Notes under the pieces: model-generated | What the model was told of the DNA's origin: nothing | Databases searched by the model: none | Seen by the model: only the letters and a program-made list of their open reading frames with translations | Part shown: positions 60,504-64,000 of the stretch, one piece after another | How the letters are laid out: the number at the start of each line of letters is the position of its first letter | How positions within the stretch are numbered: position 1 is the stretch's first letter | Translations under genes and position numbers: made by a program | NCBI GenBank assembly: GCA_964527785.1 | Contig: CAZGNO010000007.1 | Coordinates: 8,165-72,164, forward strand | DNA length: 64,000 bases | Source of the DNA: JADJXV01 sp964527785 | Lineage (GTDB): Bacteria; Bacteroidota; Ignavibacteria; Kapaibacteriales; UBA961 | Direction: 5' to 3'

Positions 60504-61295
60504 TCAAGGTATTTGAATTCGTTTACGGACAAATCGCTCATTACCAAGTCGAACTTCCGCCACATAGTCACCTGATGGCATTTTGCGCCCCTTGTCGTCA
60601 CGACCGTTCCATGTAATTCTGTAATTACCCGGGTTTTGTTTGCCCTTTATAATTACTGCTATCACCCGTGCTTGCGGACTATAGACGACTACTTCTACAT
60701 TCATCGGGAATTCTACACTATAATTCAAAACAGGTGATACATCCTCGGTCAGACCGAAAAATGCACCGATGTCGGATAATGGAATTTGCAGACCTGCACC
60801 AGCAGTTTTAGCAGGCAGTCCTGTCGGGATTTCCTGCGACTTTGCAATATTATATGCATAGAGTGCGCGGTCTCGGTCGCTCGGTTTGTAATAATCTGCC
60901 GGAATTTCAAGATTTTGACGAGCAATTTCCCATGGTGTTTTTTTTGAGCGACGCACCATATCCGTCCATATCCCCGAAAACAAACGAGCATGATGCTGGG
61001 CTAAAGAACCAGTGGGAATACGCAATCGCAAAGCGCGATAATAGGACGTATCCTGCTCAGGAGTGAATGGATATTCATTTCCGCCGATTCGCTCAATAAG
61101 TTCTATTTTGCTTGGTGCGGTACCGGAAAGTGAGTCACCGGTAATCGTCTCAATCGGTGTAAGTTTCGGACGCAACAGGATTGTTTTGGACGAATCATTC
61201 TTAGCTGTTTGTGCAAATGCCGAAACATGACAAATCAGCACGATTATCAAAATAACACTACCTACATTAAAGCCCAATAGTTTGGATTTAGTCAT
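60504..61295 (-). CDS. secreted protein with FlgD-like C-terminal domain
   Basis: 263 residues from the ATG at 61295 (MTKSKLLGFNVGSVILIIVL), which gives a signal peptide ending AFA. The open frame reaches 61463 but adds an unlikely leader. The middle is charged and helical. The C-terminal 90 residues (YSVEFPMNVEVVVYSPQARV, YRITWNGRDDKGRKMPSGDY) are a FlgD-Ig-like fold as found in exported FCB proteins. It is divergent from the OmpA-like gene, with which it shares the 61296-61601 promoter region. Confidence 0.7.
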   Translation of the reverse strand: MTKSKLLGFNVGSVILIIVLICHVSAFAQTAKNDSSKTILLRPKLTPIETITGDSLSGTAPSKIELIERIGGNEYPFTPEQDTSYYRALRLRIPTGSLAQHHARLFSGIWTDMVRRSKKTPWEIARQNLEIPADYYKPSDRDRALYAYNIAKSQEIPTGLPAKTAGAGLQIPLSDIGAFFGLTEDVSPVLNYSVEFPMNVEVVVYSPQARVIAVIIKGKQNPGNYRITWNGRDDKGRKMPSGDYVAEVRLGNERFVRKRIQIP

Positions 61296-61506
61296 AGAAA
61301 TCAGGTGATAAACTGTGTATTCATATATGAACCATAAAAACCGCTTTTCAAAAATACCACTACAAAAACCCACAGCAAAGAAAAAAGCGGCAAAGTCAGC
61401 GAATTTGACATACCATGACTGCAAAAGGTGAATTAAAGTGTTTTTAAAGAGGAGAGTAGGCAAAGTTTCTTAGTATCTGCCGACTAAGTTGTATTTGATT
61501 TTATGG

Positions 61507-61537
61507 TTGAATTGTTGGCAAGATTGCTGTATATTTG
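61507..61537 (+). promoter_or_regulatory. FCB-type promoter for the OmpA-like gene
   Basis: TTG at 61507-61509, a 20-bp spacer and TATATTTG at 61530-61537 match the consensus TTG-N19-21-TAnnTTTG of the FCB primary sigma factor. It lies about 65 bp before the ATG at 61602. The rest of the 61296-61601 gap shows only the divergent leader of the FlgD-like gene. Confidence 0.65.
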
Positions 61538-61601
61538 TCTTGATAAGCGCATCCAATACTAATTTTATGAAGCTAATTACAGTCGAACTTTACATTTGTC
61601 A

Positions 61602-63701
61602 ATGAAAATGCAGAACGGAATTAGATGCATACTTTGGATACTTTTCGCGGCTGTAAGTTTGCTCAGTTCACACTTTGCTCAAGCCCAAGACAAAGGAGCA
61701 TTTGAATTCGGTCTTGCTTATACTCGAGGGATAACATTCACCGAAGCGAATTTTATCAACTTCGACGGAATGATTGATTTCAAAACAGACTCTGTATTTA
61801 GAAATGCACAAGGAGTGTTTTCTTCGCTGGAGGCAAAGGGTTCATTTAGGGTTATACAACCGCTCAAAATTGGTGCAAGGATTAGTTACTCAACCTCAAA
61901 TGGTGAATTCAGTAGAACTTACCCAACTTTGATTAACCCCAACAGCGTACCAACTCTTGTAAACATTATAGATTACCTGAACACCACTACACACTCTTTT
62001 GGCATCGCCCCATTTGTTCAATATCATATAATTAAGCCGGTGGCATTAACTGTAGGGTTTGATTTTCAAGCAATTTCAACAGTAACTTTTAGGCAATCTC
62101 AAGATATTCTAGATTCTACCGGCGGACGACTTACAACAGAAAACGAAGCAATTACAAGCGGAACTATCCCTAATTCCAAATCGGTATTTTCAGGTTGGGT
62201 CCAACTCAGTGCGCTTCTACCGCTTAATCATTCGCAATCTCTTTTTCTCGAACCACAAATACGAGCAAATTTTGGTTTAAACAATCAATTCCCAGATTTG
62301 AACTCGAAATCAAATTCATATTCAGCCGGAATCGGAATAGTATTCCAGCCGCAGCCACCTAAGCCGATTATTACCGATACCGTTATCCTTCGGGACACCA
62401 TTACATCACAAGATAAAACAATTACTTCCATTCAGATTAACCTAGAGCAAACACAAATCTCAAAAGAGGAGTCAGTGGAAACTCCTGTGGATATACGCCG
62501 AACAGTCACGCGAAAGCTAACCTATCGCCGGAAAATACCTAAAATTGCGGGATTGCTCTCAGTAACGTGTCCGGTTACATTTGTATTACAGGACAAATCC
62601 GAATCGAATACTGTAAAACTGACTGTAGATGAAACGATAACAAACCACTACAGTACTTTGCTCCCATCTGTTTTCTTTGAAGAAAATTCGTCGGAAATAC
62701 CACCGCGATACCGCAGAAAAAAAGATATGGAGGAAAGCAAGAACTACTCAACACTCGGTATCTATTATTCACTTCTACCTATTCTTGGTGAGCGTCTCAT
62801 GCTTAATCCTCAAACTCACCTGATGATTATCGGATGTAACGACCACATCGCTGAGACCATTGACTTGTCCAAATCCAGAGCTGCATCTGTACAGAAATAT
62901 TTTATTGATAAATTTGGCATCGCTGCTTCACGGCTTAGTCTCGTTACCAGAAACTTGCCTGAGAATGCTTCACAATCGGGTGGTTTACTTGCTGCCGAGG
63001 AAAATCGTCGAGTGGACTTTGAATCTGATAACGACATCATCTTAGAACCGATAGTGCTGCACGATACTACTCGCATTGCAGACCCACCTATTGTTCGTTT
63101 TCGTCCAAATGTGGTGGCTGAATCGGGTTTGCAATCATGGCGACTGGAACTCTTGCAGAATAATGTGCTTATTCGTGATTATAAGGGAACTGACGAAATC
63201 CCCAGCCCGCTCGACTGGGAAATCAATGCCGAAAAAAGTGTAAAAAAACTCACAGAAAATCCTATTGAATACCGTTTGATTGTTCACGATTTTGATAATC
63301 AAACACAGCAAATCGGTGGCATTATCAGATTTTCTGAAAAAAAACAGCAGCGTGAGAACATACAAGCCGAACAGCTTAATGAACATTTTTCGCTTATGTG
63401 TTTTGATTATGATGAAGTAAAACTAACGAAGGCAAACAGTTCCCAGATTACTCATATCCGTAATCTTATTTCTACAGATGCAACCATTACCATCACCGGC
63501 TCTACGGACGCAATAGGCAAGGACGACTATAACATCGAATTATCCATGCGTCGCGCGAAGGCAATCGCAAAAGCCCTTAAAACACCGAAAGCAAAAGTAA
63601 TTGGTGCAGGAAAAGATGACAAGACCTTCCCAAATGACCTGCCCGAAGGACGGATATATAGCCGGAGAGTAGATATTAGTGTGGAGAAGAAGGTGAAGTG
63701 A
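61602..63701 (+). CDS. OmpA-family outer membrane protein with two peptidoglycan-binding-like domains
   Basis: 699 residues from the ATG at 61602 (MKMQNGIRCILWILF); a TTG at 61596 is also in frame. Signal peptide ending AQA. An outer-membrane beta-barrel-like part (to about 260) is followed by a repeated TVILRDTI...TSI region. A first OmpA-like domain (about 390-480; MLNPQTHLMIIGCNDHIAET, DLSKSRAASVQKYFIDKFGI, ENRRVDFES) and a second at the end (ATITITGSTDAIGKDDYNIE, LSMRRAKAIAKAL, YSRRVDISV) follow. It would link the outer membrane to peptidoglycan. Driven by the promoter at 61507. Confidence 0.82.
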   Translation: MKMQNGIRCILWILFAAVSLLSSHFAQAQDKGAFEFGLAYTRGITFTEANFINFDGMIDFKTDSVFRNAQGVFSSLEAKGSFRVIQPLKIGARISYSTSNGEFSRTYPTLINPNSVPTLVNIIDYLNTTTHSFGIAPFVQYHIIKPVALTVGFDFQAISTVTFRQSQDILDSTGGRLTTENEAITSGTIPNSKSVFSGWVQLSALLPLNHSQSLFLEPQIRANFGLNNQFPDLNSKSNSYSAGIGIVFQPQPPKPIITDTVILRDTITSQDKTITSIQINLEQTQISKEESVETPVDIRRTVTRKLTYRRKIPKIAGLLSVTCPVTFVLQDKSESNTVKLTVDETITNHYSTLLPSVFFEENSSEIPPRYRRKKDMEESKNYSTLGIYYSLLPILGERLMLNPQTHLMIIGCNDHIAETIDLSKSRAASVQKYFIDKFGIAASRLSLVTRNLPENASQSGGLLAAEENRRVDFESDNDIILEPIVLHDTTRIADPPIVRFRPNVVAESGLQSWRLELLQNNVLIRDYKGTDEIPSPLDWEINAEKSVKKLTENPIEYRLIVHDFDNQTQQIGGIIRFSEKKQQRENIQAEQLNEHFSLMCFDYDEVKLTKANSSQITHIRNLISTDATITITGSTDAIGKDDYNIELSMRRAKAIAKALKTPKAKVIGAGKDDKTFPNDLPEGRIYSRRVDISVEKKVK

Positions 63702-63724
63702 GGGGGTGTTAAATTTCTTCAAAT

Positions 63725-63742
63725 TTAGGTCAGGTCGGTTGT
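63725..63742. repeat. partial copy of the GGTCAGGTCGGTTGT element
   Basis: TTAGGTCAGGTCGGTTGT matches the outer arm of the dispersed element at 5055 and 11975 (both strands considered), but the matching second arm is not present. It is followed by looser CCTGTC/GACAGG words. It is a third, degenerate location of that repeat family, in the 3' flank of the OmpA-like gene. Confidence 0.45.
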
Positions 63743-63873
63743 CCTGTCCTTGGTGTCTTTCAGCCATTTTCAGACAGGTTGTCAGCAGCCGATGTAGATG
63801 TTCCAAGCTGTTTCGGGAACATTTGCGGAATACTGGGTGTCGTTGCTATTTACACACCCTTTAGCCACCCCGT

Positions 63874-64000
63874 CCTTCGGACACCCCTCCAAAGGAGGGG
63901 AATTTTTGTAGTTTCTTCAACTTTGTCCAGAGAAAAAATAATCTTCTCGCTTCCCCTCATTGAACTTGAAATTCCCCTCCTTTGGAGGGGTGTCCGAAGG
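63874..64000. repeat. perfect 32-bp inverted repeat at the window end
   Basis: The left arm (63874-63905) begins CCTTCGGACACCCCTCC and ends GGAGGGGAATTT. The right arm (63969-64000) is its exact reverse complement. The 63-bp centre is unrelated and AT-rich. Each arm contains its own small palindrome (CCCCTCCAAAGGAGGGG). The layout resembles a short non-autonomous mobile repeat. The window stops at the end of the right arm, so it may extend further. Confidence 0.7.

Noticed and set aside
1..64000. tRNA, rRNA or tmRNA genes, including a tRNA attachment site
   Set aside because: No cloverleaf-like sequence or rRNA segment was recognised, and Mu-type phages do not need a tRNA site.

Overview
The window looks like a chromosomal segment of a bacterium of the Bacteroidota/Chlorobiota (FCB) group. 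Evidence: secreted proteins end in FlgD-like or type IX-secretion-style sorting domains, lipoproteins are common, one host and one phage promoter fit the FCB pattern TTG-N20-TAnnTTTG, and families such as DUF4153/DUF4173 and M18 peptidase are present. A genus cannot be assigned from the sequence alone. Intergenic DNA is crowded with dispersed palindromic repeats.

Host left arm (1-16.9 kb): a partial glycosyltransferase, a secreted beta-propeller protein, a DUF4153/DUF4173 membrane protein, an exported M18-type aminopeptidase, an OsmC-like protein, an ABC exporter, and an ECF sigma factor followed by a membrane protein with an anti-sigma-like N-terminus and a beta-barrel-like end plus a lipoprotein. 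Then come two tandem small secreted paralogues and a second ECF sigma/zinc-finger anti-sigma pair. A gene-free block (15.5-16.9 kb) holds a tandem array with a period of about 267 bp.

Prophage (about 16.9-49.4 kb): an apparently complete Mu-type transposable phage with a siphovirus-type tail. A split repressor (a helix-turn-helix gene plus an S24-domain gene) is transcribed rightward. The early operon runs leftward: MuA-like transposase, several small genes, a GemA-like protein, Gam, a ParB-like protein, a Mu-F-like minor head protein, a MazG-like protein and a lipoprotein. No MuB ATPase is visible. Late genes form two divergent operons from about 33.4 kb. Rightward are connector proteins, terminase subunits, portal and a Mu-G-like morphogenesis protein preceded by a partial duplicate of itself. 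Leftward are scaffold, major capsid, fibre-like proteins, a lysis cassette (small membrane protein, CHAP endolysin with three membrane segments, one-protein spanin), tail tube, tail chaperones, a 1643-residue tape measure, tail-tip proteins, a C1q-like tip protein and a Dam-type methylase at the end where Mu carries mom.

Host right arm (49.6-64 kb): a 2120-residue secreted protein (seven fibronectin-like repeats, a beta-helix, a heparinase-like region, a sorting domain), a lipoprotein alpha-carbonic anhydrase, a leftward group with hrcA, a polytopic membrane protein and a FlgD-like secreted protein, and an OmpA-family envelope protein with a clear FCB promoter. The window ends inside a perfect 32-bp inverted repeat.
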